64,000 nucleotides of DNA from Streptomyces aurantiogriseus (GTDB lineage Bacteria; Actinomycetota; Actinomycetes; Streptomycetales; Streptomycetaceae). Positions 7,744-16,928 of this stretch are shown piece after piece. The stretch lies in contig NZ_BMSX01000023.1 in assembly GCF_014649375.1 (NCBI RefSeq), positions 1 to 64,000 of the forward strand. Direction: 5' to 3'. Each line of letters starts with the position of its first letter. Within the stretch, counting starts at the first letter, position 1. A program made the position numbers and the translations under genes. The notes beneath the pieces were generated by a model, which was given only the letters and a program-made list of their open reading frames with translations, made no database searches and was not told the origin of the DNA.

Positions 7744-9234
7744 ATGTCAGCTACTGAGATCGAGGCACCCACGTCCGGCGCGGTCCGGACCAGCGACCTC
7801 TTCATCGCGGGCAAGCACGTCGCGGCCAAGGACGGCCGCTATTTCGAGACGACCGAGGCCCTGACCGGTGAACCGATCGCGCGGGCCGCGGCAGCATCCG
7901 TCGAGGACGCCAACCTCGCGGTGGACGCCGCGGCGGCCGCCCTTGAGGAGTGGTCGGGCCTCCCGCCGGCCGCACGGCGGTCGATTCTGGAGCGGGCAGC
8001 CGTCCTGCTCGACGAGCGCACCGACGACATCGTCGCCACGATGAGCCGCGAGATGGGTGCCACGCTGCCCTGGTGCGGCTTCAACGTGCACGTCTCGAAG
8101 GGCATGCTCGCCGAGGCGGCGGCCCAGGCCTACTCGGCCGTCGGCGAGGTCATCCCCTCGGACGTGCCCGGCCTCACCGCCCTCAGCGTGCGTCAGCCGG
8201 TCGGCGTCGTCGTCGGCATCGCACCGTGGAACGCACCCCTGATCCTCGGCCTGCGCGCCATCGTGTGGCCGCTCATCTGGGGCAACACCGTGGTGCTGAA
8301 GTCCTCCGAGCAGACGCCGCTCACCCAGGCCGCCATCGTCCAGGTGCTGCACGACGCCGGTGTGCCCGCCGGGGCCGTCAACCTCATCAGCAACGCTCCC
8401 GAGGACAGTCCAAGCGTCGTCGAGGCCCTGATCGCCCACCCCGCCGTGACCCGCGTCAACTTCACCGGATCCAGCCGGGTCGGACGCATCATCGGCGAAC
8501 TCGGCGGTCGCCACCTGACGCGTGTGCTCCTCGAACTCGGTGGCAAGGCACCGTTCCTGGTGCTTCCCGACGCGGACCTGGAGGAGGCCGCCGCCGCCGC
8601 CAGCTTCGGTGCCTTCATGAACCAGGGCGAGATCTGCATGTCGACCGAGCGCGCCATCGTCGACCGAACCGTCGCGGACGAGTTCTCCTCCCTCCTGGCC
8701 GAGCGCGCCGCCAAGCTCGTCGTCGGACCCCCGAGCGACCCCGCCTCACAGATCGGTCCGCTGGTCCACACCGGCGCCCGCGACCAGGTGATCGAGCTGA
8801 TCGAGGACGCCCGCGACAAGGGTGCGCAGGTCCTGACCGGTGGCACGGCCGACGGCCTGTTCGTGAAGCCCACGGTGCTGCGCGGTGTCACGTCGGACAT
8901 GCGCATCTACCACGAGGAGTCCTTCGGACCGGTGGTCTCGATCATCGAGGTCGATTCCACCGACGAAGCCGTCGCGGTCGCCAACGACACCGAGTACGGG
9001 CTCTCCGCCGCGGTCTTCGGCAAGGACGCGGCCGCGGCGCTCGACGTGGCCCGCCGGATCAAGTCCGGCGTCTGCCACATCAACAGCGCCACCGTGCACG
9101 ACGAGCCCCAGATGCCCTTCGGCGGTGTCGGCGCCAGCGGCTGGGGACGGTTCGGCTCCCGCGCCGCGCTGGAGGAGTTCACGGAGCTGCGCTGGATCAC
9201 CATCCAGTCCGGATCCCGCCACTACCCCATCTGA
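7744..9234 (+). CDS. Aldehyde dehydrogenase (aromatic aldehyde type)
   Basis: NAD(P)-dependent aldehyde dehydrogenase of 496 residues. Catalytic residues are E264 in LELGGKAP and C298 in NQGEICMST; N163 lies in APWNAP. The NQGEICMST form and the C-terminal PFGGVGASGWGRFG are typical of salicylaldehyde/vanillin dehydrogenases. It fits oxidation of an aromatic aldehyde before or beside the Rieske step. It lies 153 bp after the NTF2 gene; that gap holds a short GATCG-rich inverted repeat but no clear terminator. Confidence 0.88.
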   Translation: MSATEIEAPTSGAVRTSDLFIAGKHVAAKDGRYFETTEALTGEPIARAAAASVEDANLAVDAAAAALEEWSGLPPAARRSILERAAVLLDERTDDIVATMSREMGATLPWCGFNVHVSKGMLAEAAAQAYSAVGEVIPSDVPGLTALSVRQPVGVVVGIAPWNAPLILGLRAIVWPLIWGNTVVLKSSEQTPLTQAAIVQVLHDAGVPAGAVNLISNAPEDSPSVVEALIAHPAVTRVNFTGSSRVGRIIGELGGRHLTRVLLELGGKAPFLVLPDADLEEAAAAASFGAFMNQGEICMSTERAIVDRTVADEFSSLLAERAAKLVVGPPSDPASQIGPLVHTGARDQVIELIEDARDKGAQVLTGGTADGLFVKPTVLRGVTSDMRIYHEESFGPVVSIIEVDSTDEAVAVANDTEYGLSAAVFGKDAAAALDVARRIKSGVCHINSATVHDEPQMPFGGVGASGWGRFGSRAALEEFTELRWITIQSGSRHYPI

Positions 9235-9236
9235 CG

Positions 9237-9428
9237 ATGCGAAAAGGTCGCGGGGCGCATGGGACTCAGCCTGCGCCCCGCCGCCCCCGGCCCCTGCTCC
9301 CCCGCCTGTGGTTCCTCGCCTCGGCTTTCAGCCCGGCGGTGGGAGCGGCATGGCTGGCGGACGCCCGGGAGACAGAAGCCTCCCGGCAACTCGACCGGGA
9401 GTGGGAGGAGTTCTTCCGGTCTCTGTGA
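9237..9428 (+). CDS. Possible small protein with one hydrophobic segment
   Basis: ORF of 63 codons, starting two bases after the aldehyde dehydrogenase stop and ending 44 bases before the next gene. It has an Arg/Pro-rich start, one hydrophobic stretch (LWFLASAFSPAVGAAWLA) and a charged tail (DREWEEFFRSL), so it could be a single-pass membrane peptide. No separate ribosome site is seen, and translation would rely on coupling. I do not recognise a family; it could be a chance ORF. Confidence 0.35.
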   Translation: MRKGRGAHGTQPAPRRPRPLLPRLWFLASAFSPAVGAAWLADARETEASRQLDREWEEFFRSL

Positions 9429-9472
9429 CGAGTCCCCGCACCGGGGATCTCCACCCTCCAAGGAGTCAACGA

Positions 9473-10069
9473 ATGTCGCACGGCGACAACGACCGCCACG
9501 AGATCAGACAGCTGCTCGAGAACTGGGCGCTGTGGCGCGACGCCGGGGACTGGGACCGCTTCGCCACGGTCTGGCACCCGCGCGACGGCTGGATGAACGC
9601 CACCTGGTTCCAGGGCAGCGCCACCAACTTCATCGAGGCCAGCCGTGCGGGCTTCGAGAACGGCGTCAGCATCCTCCACTTCCTGGGCGGCCACACCGCC
9701 GACATCGCCGGCGACCGGGCCGTCGCCCAGACGAAGATGACCATCAATCAGCGCGGGCACATCGACGGCGTCGAGGTCGATGTCGTGTGCACCGGCCGCT
9801 TCTACGACTTCCTCGCCCGCCACGAAGGTCGCTGGACCCTCGTACGCCGGCAGCCGATCTACGAGAAGGACCGGCTCTACGTCCTCGACCCCGCAGCCTC
9901 GCTGACCTTGGACCCCGGCCTCCTGAACCGGTTCCCGAACGGCTACCGGTACTTGGCCTATCTACAGGCCAAGGCGGGTTTCACCGTGAAACAGGGTCTC
10001 CCCGGCCTGACCGGCCCAGCAGTCGAACAGCTCTACTCGGAAGGCAAGCAGTGGCTGACGGAAGCCTGA
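9473..10069 (+). CDS. NTF2-fold (SnoaL-like) protein, longer type
   Basis: Protein of 198 residues with the SnoaL_4-like pattern: DNDRHEIRQLLENWALWRDAGDWDRFATVWHPRDGWM, then FLGGHTADIAGDRAVAQTKMTI and FYDFLARHEGRWTLVRRQPIYEKDRLY. Relatives occur as dehydratases or decarboxylases in aromatic catabolism. A strong AAGGAG site precedes the ATG, and the stop overlaps the next start (TGATG). Placed directly before maleylacetate reductase and hydroxyquinol dioxygenase, it may catalyse a late ring modification, for instance a decarboxylation or dehydration giving hydroxyquinol; this is unproven. Confidence 0.75.
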   Translation: MSHGDNDRHEIRQLLENWALWRDAGDWDRFATVWHPRDGWMNATWFQGSATNFIEASRAGFENGVSILHFLGGHTADIAGDRAVAQTKMTINQRGHIDGVEVDVVCTGRFYDFLARHEGRWTLVRRQPIYEKDRLYVLDPAASLTLDPGLLNRFPNGYRYLAYLQAKAGFTVKQGLPGLTGPAVEQLYSEGKQWLTEA

Positions 10070-11124
10070 TGCGGTTCACCCACCAGACCCTTCCCCAGCG
10101 CGTGGTGTTCGCGGCCGGGGAGTCGCCCGCCGCCGTGGCGGCGGAGTTCGACGCACTCGGCGGTACCAGGGTCATGCTGATCGCCTCGGACCGCGAGAAG
10201 GAACTGGCCGACCCGATCGCCGAGAAGATCCCGGTCGTCCTGCGTCACGAGGAGGTCGTGATGCACGTACCCGTCGAGGTCGCGGAGCGAGCCCGGCGCG
10301 CCGCGGCCGACGCGGGCGCGGACATCCTGGTCAGCGTCGGCGGCGGCTCCACCACGGGCCTGGCCAAGGCGGTGGCCATGACCACCGGGCTGCCGATCAT
10401 CGCGGTGCCCACCACCTACGCCGGCTCCGAGGCGACCAACGTGTGGGGGCTGACCGAGGGGGAGACCAAGACCACCGGTGTGGACGACAAGGTGCTGCCC
10501 GCCTCGGTCGTCTACGACGCCGGCCTGCTGACCACACTGCCCGGCTCGATGACCGTGGCCAGCGGCCTGAACGCGATGGCGCACTGCGTGGACTCCATGT
10601 GGGGCCCGCGTGCCGACCCGATCGACCGGGCCCTGGCACAGGAGGGCATCCGCGCGCTGGCCACCGGCCTGCCCGTGGTGGCCGAGGACTCGACAAGCGT
10701 CAAGGGCATCGAGCAGACGCTGTACGGCGCCTACCTCGCCGCCGTCTCCTTCGCCTCGGCCGGCTCCGGCATGCACCACAAGATCTGCCACGTCCTCGGC
10801 GGCATGTTCAACCTCCCGCACGCGCAGACCCACGCGGTCGTGCTGCCGTACGTGCTGGCCTTCAACGCCTCGCACGCCCCCGAGGCCGAGGCGCGGGTCG
10901 CCGGTGCCTTCGGGACCGACACGGCGAACGCCGGCCTGGCCGCCCTGCGCCGGACGCTGGACGCCCCGCGGGCACTGCGCGACTACGGCATGCCCGAAGA
11001 CGGCATCGCCAAGGCGCTGGCTCCGATCATGAAGGCGATCCCGGCCAACAACCCCACTCCCGTCACCTACACGAACCTGACCCTGCTGCTGCATGCGGCG
11101 TGGGCCGGCGACCCGATCAGCTGA
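10069..11124 (+). CDS. Maleylacetate reductase
   Basis: Iron-containing alcohol dehydrogenase family, 351 residues, close to the usual size of maleylacetate reductases. The nucleotide motif is GGGSTTGLAKAVA (near 87) and the metal-site region contains MAHCVDSMWG and GSGMHHKICHVLGG. It reduces maleylacetate to 3-oxoadipate, the step after hydroxyquinol ring cleavage by the adjacent dioxygenase. It is coupled to the preceding gene by TGATG. Confidence 0.9.
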   Translation: MRFTHQTLPQRVVFAAGESPAAVAAEFDALGGTRVMLIASDREKELADPIAEKIPVVLRHEEVVMHVPVEVAERARRAAADAGADILVSVGGGSTTGLAKAVAMTTGLPIIAVPTTYAGSEATNVWGLTEGETKTTGVDDKVLPASVVYDAGLLTTLPGSMTVASGLNAMAHCVDSMWGPRADPIDRALAQEGIRALATGLPVVAEDSTSVKGIEQTLYGAYLAAVSFASAGSGMHHKICHVLGGMFNLPHAQTHAVVLPYVLAFNASHAPEAEARVAGAFGTDTANAGLAALRRTLDAPRALRDYGMPEDGIAKALAPIMKAIPANNPTPVTYTNLTLLLHAAWAGDPIS

Positions 11125-11135
11125 AAGAGGCCGTC

Positions 11136-12074
11136 ATGGCTACCTACGTCAACCCCGACTCGGCCCGGACCGACGGCGTCGGCCCGGTCCACCGCGAGGT
11201 GTCGCCGGAGCAGCAGGCGGTCGAGCAGCGGCTGGTGGACAACGTCATCGCCTCCTTCGACGCCTGCGGCGACGCCCGGCTGAAGGAACTGATGGTCTCG
11301 CTGGTCGGGCACCTGCACTCCTTCATCCGCGACGTCCGGCTGACCGAGGAGGAGTGGGGGGCGGCGATCGACTTCCTCACCAGGGCCGGCCACATCACCG
11401 ACGACGTCCGCCAGGAGTTCATCCTGCTGTCCGACACCCTCGGCGCGAGCATGCAGACCATCAACGTCAACAACCAGGCCTACCAGGCAGCCACCGAGGC
11501 GACCGTCTTCGGACCGTTCTTCGTCGAGGACGCCCCACGGATCGACCTCGGCGACGACATGGCCTTCGGCGCCCCCGGCGAACCCTGCTGGGTCGAGGGC
11601 ACCGTCACCGACACCGACGGCAACCCGCTCGCCGACGCGCGGATCGAGGTCTGGGAGGCCGACGAGGACGGGCTCTACGACGTCCAGTACGACGCCGGCA
11701 AGCGCGCCGGCCGGGCCCACCTGTTCACCGCGGCCGACGGCAGCTACCGCTTCTGGGGCCTCACCCCGACGCCGTACCCCATCCCGAACGACGGACCGGT
11801 CGGCAAGATGCTCGACGCGGTCGGCCGCTCCCCGCTGCGCGCCGCCCACCTGCACTTCATGGTGTCCCACGAGGGGGCGCGCACGCTGGTGACACACATC
11901 TTCCCCGAGGGCGATCCCATCGGGCGCAAGGACACCGTCTTCGGCGTCAAGGACTCGCTGATCAAACGGTTCGAGCGGCAGCCCGCCGGCACACCGACGC
12001 CCGACGGCCGTGCCCTCGACGGCACCTGGAGCCGGGTGCGCTTCGACATCGTCCTCGCTCCTACGGGCATATGA
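11136..12074 (+). CDS. Hydroxyquinol 1,2-dioxygenase
   Basis: Intradiol ring-cleavage enzyme of 312 residues with an N-terminal dioxygenase_N domain and a C-terminal catalytic sandwich. The Fe(III) ligands are Y181, Y214, H238 and H240; their spacing (33, 24, 2) equals that of characterised hydroxyquinol 1,2-dioxygenase. It opens hydroxyquinol to maleylacetate, which the upstream reductase uses. This fixes the end of the operon as the hydroxyquinol branch. A strong hairpin follows the stop. Confidence 0.9.
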   Translation: MATYVNPDSARTDGVGPVHREVSPEQQAVEQRLVDNVIASFDACGDARLKELMVSLVGHLHSFIRDVRLTEEEWGAAIDFLTRAGHITDDVRQEFILLSDTLGASMQTINVNNQAYQAATEATVFGPFFVEDAPRIDLGDDMAFGAPGEPCWVEGTVTDTDGNPLADARIEVWEADEDGLYDVQYDAGKRAGRAHLFTAADGSYRFWGLTPTPYPIPNDGPVGKMLDAVGRSPLRAAHLHFMVSHEGARTLVTHIFPEGDPIGRKDTVFGVKDSLIKRFERQPAGTPTPDGRALDGTWSRVRFDIVLAPTGI

Positions 12075-12087
12075 CGGAGCGACCGGG

Positions 12088-12121
12088 CCGCTGTCGCCGG
12101 GTCCGGTACCGGCGGCAGCGG
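12088..12121. terminator. Bidirectional hairpin between convergent genes
   Basis: Arms 12088-12100 and 12109-12121 pair over 13 positions with one mismatch and an 8-base loop. The site lies between the convergent dioxygenase and GH27 genes, where a shared terminator is expected. No U-tract is visible, as is usual in Streptomyces. Confidence 0.6.
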
Positions 12122-12134
12122 GGGCTGACTCGCC

Positions 12135-13421
12135 TCAGGGAGTGAGGCGGTAGAGGGCGGCGCCGTGCGCGGGGAGGTCGAGGTGCAGAGCGTGGCCGTC
12201 GTGCGGGGTGTCGGTGTGGGTCCACAGTTCCCGGACGCAGTCGTCGGGCCGGGCGCCGATGGAGCCGAGGGGCACGTCGACCCGTTGCGGGTTGTCGGCG
12301 AGGGAGAACACCGCGGCGTATCGGGTGCGCCCGTCGGTGTCGCCGGCGGTCCACAGGACCAGGTCCTTCTCGCGGAGGACCTCGCGGTTGTCCCTGCTGT
12401 GCCAGAGGACCTCCAGCGCCTCGTCGTTGGTGAGCAGGTCGATCGTCTCGGGTGAGCTGGTGGGCAGGTCGCCGCCCATCATCAGCGGGGAGCGGGAGAC
12501 GAACCACAGGGTCAGCAGGCTGATCTGCTCGGCGTGGGTGAGCCGGGAGGGGCGATCCTCACCCCGTTCGGCGCGGATGCCGATGTGGCCGAGGGGCAGC
12601 ATGTCGGAGTCCGCCCAGCCCCGCTCGCCCTGCCAGGGGGCCCACCGGGCCATGCGGGAGAACTGGGCCTCCACGTCCTCCCAGCGGTCCCACAGGTCGT
12701 CGCAGACGCGCCACATGGTGGCGTTCTCGCGCAGGTGGTCGAGGTGGGCGACGGAGACGTCGGTGCCGGGCGACAGGCTCAGCTCGATGTCCCGGCCGCT
12801 GCGGGCGATGGCCCGGGCATAGGCGGCGATCTCCCGGTCGTGGTAGGGGAAGAGCATGTCGTCGGCCTTGATGAAGTCGACGCCCCACTCGGCGAATTGG
12901 GCGACCTGGGAGTCGTAGTACGCCTGGGCACCCGGGTGGTCGTGGTTCAGGCCGTAGTTGTCGGAGTTCCAGGGGCAGACGGAGCCGGTGTCGGCGATCT
13001 CGTCGGCGGTGAAGTCGGTACCCGCCACGGGTAGTCGGGCGGCCACGGCACGGCGGGGGATGCCACGCATGATGTGCAGGCCGAAACGCAGGCCGAGTTG
13101 GTGCACGCGGTCGGCCAGCGGCGCGAATCCCGCGCCACCCGCCGCCGAGGGAAACCTGTTCGGAGCGGGCAGCTGGAGGCCGTGGTCGTCGAGGACCAGG
13201 GGGGCGTCCGGGTTGTAGCCGTGGGCGCGGGCGGTGGGCTCGTACCACTGGATGTCCACGACGACGGTGTCCCAGCCGTGAGCCAACAGGTGCTCGTGCA
13301 TGAACGTCGCGTTGGCGAGGACCTCGTCCTCGGTGACGGTCGTGCCGTAGCAGTCCCAGCTGTTCCAGCCCATCGGCGGACGCAGGTGACGTGCGGGGAT
13401 CGGGCGGGCGGATCGGGTCAT
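12135..13421 (-). CDS. Glycoside hydrolase family 27 (alpha-galactosidase / beta-L-arabinopyranosidase type)
   Basis: Protein of 428 residues with the GH27 (beta/alpha)8 domain and C-terminal beta domain. PMGWNSWDCYG opens the domain. The nucleophile is probably D187 in FIKADD and the acid/base D241 in WRVCDD. No signal peptide is visible, so it should act inside the cell on imported oligosaccharides. Some actinomycete GH27 enzymes are beta-L-arabinopyranosidases, which would fit the arabinose theme here; sequence alone does not decide. It is the last gene of a minus-strand run that starts with the ABC importer. Confidence 0.85.
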   Translation of the reverse strand: MTRSARPIPARHLRPPMGWNSWDCYGTTVTEDEVLANATFMHEHLLAHGWDTVVVDIQWYEPTARAHGYNPDAPLVLDDHGLQLPAPNRFPSAAGGAGFAPLADRVHQLGLRFGLHIMRGIPRRAVAARLPVAGTDFTADEIADTGSVCPWNSDNYGLNHDHPGAQAYYDSQVAQFAEWGVDFIKADDMLFPYHDREIAAYARAIARSGRDIELSLSPGTDVSVAHLDHLRENATMWRVCDDLWDRWEDVEAQFSRMARWAPWQGERGWADSDMLPLGHIGIRAERGEDRPSRLTHAEQISLLTLWFVSRSPLMMGGDLPTSSPETIDLLTNDEALEVLWHSRDNREVLREKDLVLWTAGDTDGRTRYAAVFSLADNPQRVDVPLGSIGARPDDCVRELWTHTDTPHDGHALHLDLPAHGAALYRLTP

Positions 13422-13479
13422 GGCTGATCGTTTCCTGTACGGGTGTGCGGAACGGTGGACGGGTGTCGCTGTGGGTCCC

Positions 13480-15801
13480 CTAGGTCGTGCGTGCTCGCAC
13501 CAGGCGCACTTCGCGCAGCCGGACGGTGGTGGTGGGCCCGGTCGCTTCGAACCGAACCTTGACGGGGCCGGCGGGGCGGTCCATGTCGAGGGGGAACACC
13601 TGGGAGATTTCCTCGCCCTCGCGGTCCGGCGAGGGCATGATCGTGCCCAGTGTCTCTCCGTCGACCAGCACGCGGGTCGGCCCCGCGTCCTTGTCCGAGA
13701 GGTGGATCACCTGAAGCCCGGTGGCTGCGCCGTCCGGGTCCGTCAGACGGTAGGACCACCATCCTGTGCCGGCCCGCCACCTCAGCCCGTCGGTGAGGCC
13801 CGACCACGTGTCGTGCCCCAGGAACCGGTGGTCGCTCTCGGGCTGTTGTTCGCCTGCGGCAACGGCGTCAACGGTGCGATCGCGCAGCGCGAGTGCCGCC
13901 CCGTCGGCCGCGCGGAGCTCCGCCCGCCGCTCCTCGATCCGCTCCGGCTCCGCCAGGGGGAAGTACAGGACGTAGCGGGAATCGTGGATGCCGGCGAACG
14001 GGACGAGGGTGGCGGACTCGCCCGGTCCCGCGTCCACGTGATCCAGCTCGAACGCCACCCGGTCCGGGGCGAGTCGGCGCACGCCGGCCGCCAGATCGGA
14101 GGTGCTGCGGGCGAGCACCACGGGCAGGTGCTCCAGTGGGCGCAAAGGGCCACTGGCGACATGTCCCATCCGGGAGTCGTCGGCGAAGTGCCCGACCATG
14201 TCGTCCCGGTCGCTCTCGGCCGCGAGGACGCTGGGGCCGTACAGGAACGACACCCACGGCGAGCCGTCCGGGAGCAGCTCGGCCCTGATGCGTGGCCGCA
14301 AGCGCACGGTGATCGTGTCCCCCTCGAGCCACTGCCGCTCAAGGCGCACATAGGTCAGGGGTTGTCCGTCTGATCCGAGGGGCATGGAGAGGGGGGCCGT
14401 CTCGCCCTCGGGCCATGTGCCGTTGACAAGGACGTGCGGCGCGCCCTCGTGCCAGCTCGGGATGCGCAGGTGGATCGCCATGGGGGCGGCGGGAGCGCCG
14501 CGCACCACGAGGCTCACCTCGTCGTCGTAGGGGGCGGTCCCGGTCTGTTCGAGCACCAGGTCGCGTTCGGGCCAGGTGAGTCGGGAGGCGACGAAGAGGT
14601 TGACGAAGAGGTCGTCGCCCTCAGTGGTGTACACCAGCTCGCCGTATTTCGCGTGGTTCTCCAGGCCGGTGCCGACGCAGCACCAGAAGCAGCCCTGGGG
14701 CGTCGACACGACGCGGTAGTGGCCCGGCCGGACGGGGGTGAAGTACACCAGCCCGCCCTTCGGATGCAGGGACGAGAGGATGTGGTTGACCGTCGCGCGC
14801 TCGTAGTGGTCGAGCACTTCGGCGTCCGGTTGTTCGAGGAACAGCGCGCGGCTCAGTTTGAGCATGTTGTAGGTGTTGCAGGTCTCGGGGCCCTCCGGCG
14901 ACTGGAGCGCGGAGCTGAAGTCGTCTCGGGGGTGCAGGTGCTCGCGCACGGAGTTGCCGCCGAAGGAGAACGTCCGGTGCCGGGTCATGGTCTGCCAGAA
15001 GAACCGGGCGGCGTCCCGCAGGCCGGGGTCGCGGGCGACCTCGCCGAGCCGCTGGTACCCGACGGCCTTGGCGATCTGGGTGTTGCCGTGCATCCCGTCG
15101 AGGACGTCGCGGTGCTCGCGCAAGGGGTTGAGCAGGCACTGGTCGAGGAACCGCCGTGCCAGGGCGGCGTACCGCTGCTCCCCGGTGATGTCGGCGAGAT
15201 CCGCCAGCGCCTCGCACATCCCGCCGAACTCGGTGCGGAGCATGGCCTCATGGGTGTCGTCGTCCATCTCCGCGGCTGCCCGGTCCCACCAGTCGGCCAG
15301 CCGTCGGACAGCGGTCAGGGCCGGGTCCGAACCCGCGTACCGGTGGGCGTCCAGCAGGCCGGCGAAGAGCTTGTGCAGGTTGTACCACGGCACCCAGGCG
15401 CCACCGAGCTCGAACGAATCCCGCTCCACCTGCCCCGCGGCCACCCGCTCCCACAGCCGCACACCGTCCGGGATGCCCCCGACGTAGCCGGTGCCCAGGG
15501 CCTCCTGGCACTCGACGATGCCCTCGACCAGGCGTTCGACCATGGCTCTTGGCCAGGGATCGTCCGTCGCCGCGCTCATGAGGGCGGCGCCCGACAGCGC
15601 GTGCCCGACGGTGTGGCCGTCGAGACCGGAGTTCTCCCAGTTGCCGTAGGACTCGGCAACCGGCGGCAGGCTGGCCTCGCGCCGCAGGGGCGCGAGGAGT
15701 CTGTCGGGGTCGAGGGACATCAGGTAGTCGAGGGCGGTGGTCTGCGCGTCCAGGAACGGGCCGGGCAGAAGGCGTACCGCACTGCGGGGGAATGTCTGCA
15801 T
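13480..15801 (-). CDS. GH127 beta-L-arabinofuranosidase (DUF1680 family)
   Basis: Protein of 773 residues with the DUF1680/GH127 (alpha/alpha)6 barrel. The zinc-thiolate active site of this family is intact: E306 and C308 in PETCNTYN, C374 and C375 in CFWCCVGTG. These match E338, C340, C417 and C418 of the bifidobacterial enzyme. It would remove beta-L-arabinofuranose from short oligosaccharides. There is no signal peptide, so it is likely cytoplasmic. Its partner GH51 enzyme and importer are in the same cluster. Confidence 0.88.
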   Translation of the reverse strand: MQTFPRSAVRLLPGPFLDAQTTALDYLMSLDPDRLLAPLRREASLPPVAESYGNWENSGLDGHTVGHALSGAALMSAATDDPWPRAMVERLVEGIVECQEALGTGYVGGIPDGVRLWERVAAGQVERDSFELGGAWVPWYNLHKLFAGLLDAHRYAGSDPALTAVRRLADWWDRAAAEMDDDTHEAMLRTEFGGMCEALADLADITGEQRYAALARRFLDQCLLNPLREHRDVLDGMHGNTQIAKAVGYQRLGEVARDPGLRDAARFFWQTMTRHRTFSFGGNSVREHLHPRDDFSSALQSPEGPETCNTYNMLKLSRALFLEQPDAEVLDHYERATVNHILSSLHPKGGLVYFTPVRPGHYRVVSTPQGCFWCCVGTGLENHAKYGELVYTTEGDDLFVNLFVASRLTWPERDLVLEQTGTAPYDDEVSLVVRGAPAAPMAIHLRIPSWHEGAPHVLVNGTWPEGETAPLSMPLGSDGQPLTYVRLERQWLEGDTITVRLRPRIRAELLPDGSPWVSFLYGPSVLAAESDRDDMVGHFADDSRMGHVASGPLRPLEHLPVVLARSTSDLAAGVRRLAPDRVAFELDHVDAGPGESATLVPFAGIHDSRYVLYFPLAEPERIEERRAELRAADGAALALRDRTVDAVAAGEQQPESDHRFLGHDTWSGLTDGLRWRAGTGWWSYRLTDPDGAATGLQVIHLSDKDAGPTRVLVDGETLGTIMPSPDREGEEISQVFPLDMDRPAGPVKVRFEATGPTTTVRLREVRLVRARTT

Positions 15802-15865
15802 GGATGCTGGTTTTCTGTGTTCGACGTGTGAACGTCCGTCAGGGCGGGAACAGCAAGGCCCGGTG

Positions 15866-16819
15866 TCACCGGTCAGGTCCGTCGAGAGGGAGGATGGGGG
15901 CCTCCAGGGTCTCGTCGCGGTCGCACACGAGGGTGTCTCCGCTCACCCGCAGGCGGGCGACGTGGACCGAACTGCGGCGGTCCTCGTGGCTGGTGTGGGG
16001 TCCGGGGCGGTCGTCGGATCGCCTGGGGTGCGAGAAGTAGAAGATGAACGCGCCGAGTTCGCTGGTGACGACATCGGCGTGGTAGCCGTACCCGCCGTCG
16101 TCCGGGCCCTGCCCGGGACGGTCGAGGATGAGTCCTCGCGGTTCCCATGTCTCCAGGTCCGTCGAGTGCAGAACCCGCTGGCCGTGCCATTCGTCGATGA
16201 GCATCCAGTAACTGCCGTCCAGCTCGAAGACGTTAGGGCCTTCGTGCTCCGAGATCTCGACGGCGGCTCCCCGCACGGTCCACCGGGCCAGGTCGTCGCT
16301 GTCCGCCGCCCAGGTGTGCCCGTGATCGGCCTCGTCCTTGTACCACATGCGGTAACCGCCCGTGGGGAGCCGCAGGACGCAGGCGTCGATCACTCTGTCC
16401 GACGAGAGCGACACGGTGGAACGGTAGGTCCACGAGAAGAGGTCGTGGCTCGTGTAGTGGCGGATCACGCGTGCGTGGCCCGGCCACTGGGTCGGAACAC
16501 CGCGGATCACGCTGACGTACATGTGGTACTCGGTTCCGTCGTCGACGATCTCGGGGGCCCAGTAGGTGTGCCGCCCGGGCTCGGTGTTCAGCCCTTCGGC
16601 GATTCCCCGGTACAGCCAGGTGGCTCCCCCGTCCGCGGAGGACGCGATTCCGATGTCGGTTCCGTGGATCCAGCTCGCGTCGTCGATCGGCGGCGCGTCG
16701 GCTCGGCGGCTCGTGTAGAACATCCACCACTCGCCGGCCTGCCGGTTCCAGATGACGGTGGGGTCGGTCGCGCCGTCGTGCATGGGGTCTCGGAACAGGG
16801 GGCGGGCAACGGTCGTCAT
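15866..16819 (-). CDS. GH43-like five-bladed beta-propeller glycosidase
   Basis: Protein of 317 residues with repeated propeller-blade motifs (GEWWMFYTSR, EYHMYVSV, GYRMWYKDE, GSYWMLIDE, AFIFYFSHP). The pattern ATDPTVIW near the start, VIDACVLR in the middle and SEHEGPNVF later gives the Asp, Asp and Glu positions expected of GH43/GH32-like enzymes. An exo-acting arabinosidase is likely. The ATG at 16819 has GGGAAGA seven bases upstream; an extension to 16879 adds unrelated residues. It is co-directional with GH51 and GH127. Confidence 0.75.
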   Translation of the reverse strand: MTTVARPLFRDPMHDGATDPTVIWNRQAGEWWMFYTSRRADAPPIDDASWIHGTDIGIASSADGGATWLYRGIAEGLNTEPGRHTYWAPEIVDDGTEYHMYVSVIRGVPTQWPGHARVIRHYTSHDLFSWTYRSTVSLSSDRVIDACVLRLPTGGYRMWYKDEADHGHTWAADSDDLARWTVRGAAVEISEHEGPNVFELDGSYWMLIDEWHGQRVLHSTDLETWEPRGLILDRPGQGPDDGGYGYHADVVTSELGAFIFYFSHPRRSDDRPGPHTSHEDRRSSVHVARLRVSGDTLVCDRDETLEAPILPLDGPDR

Positions 16820-16928
16820 CGGTTCTTCCCAGGTGTGAGTGTGATGGTGCCGCGTACAGGCCCATGAGCCGGCGTCCACGACGGGACCAGCGGTCGGTAG
16901 CCCATGGGCGGTCGCTGTGTCGGAGTGG

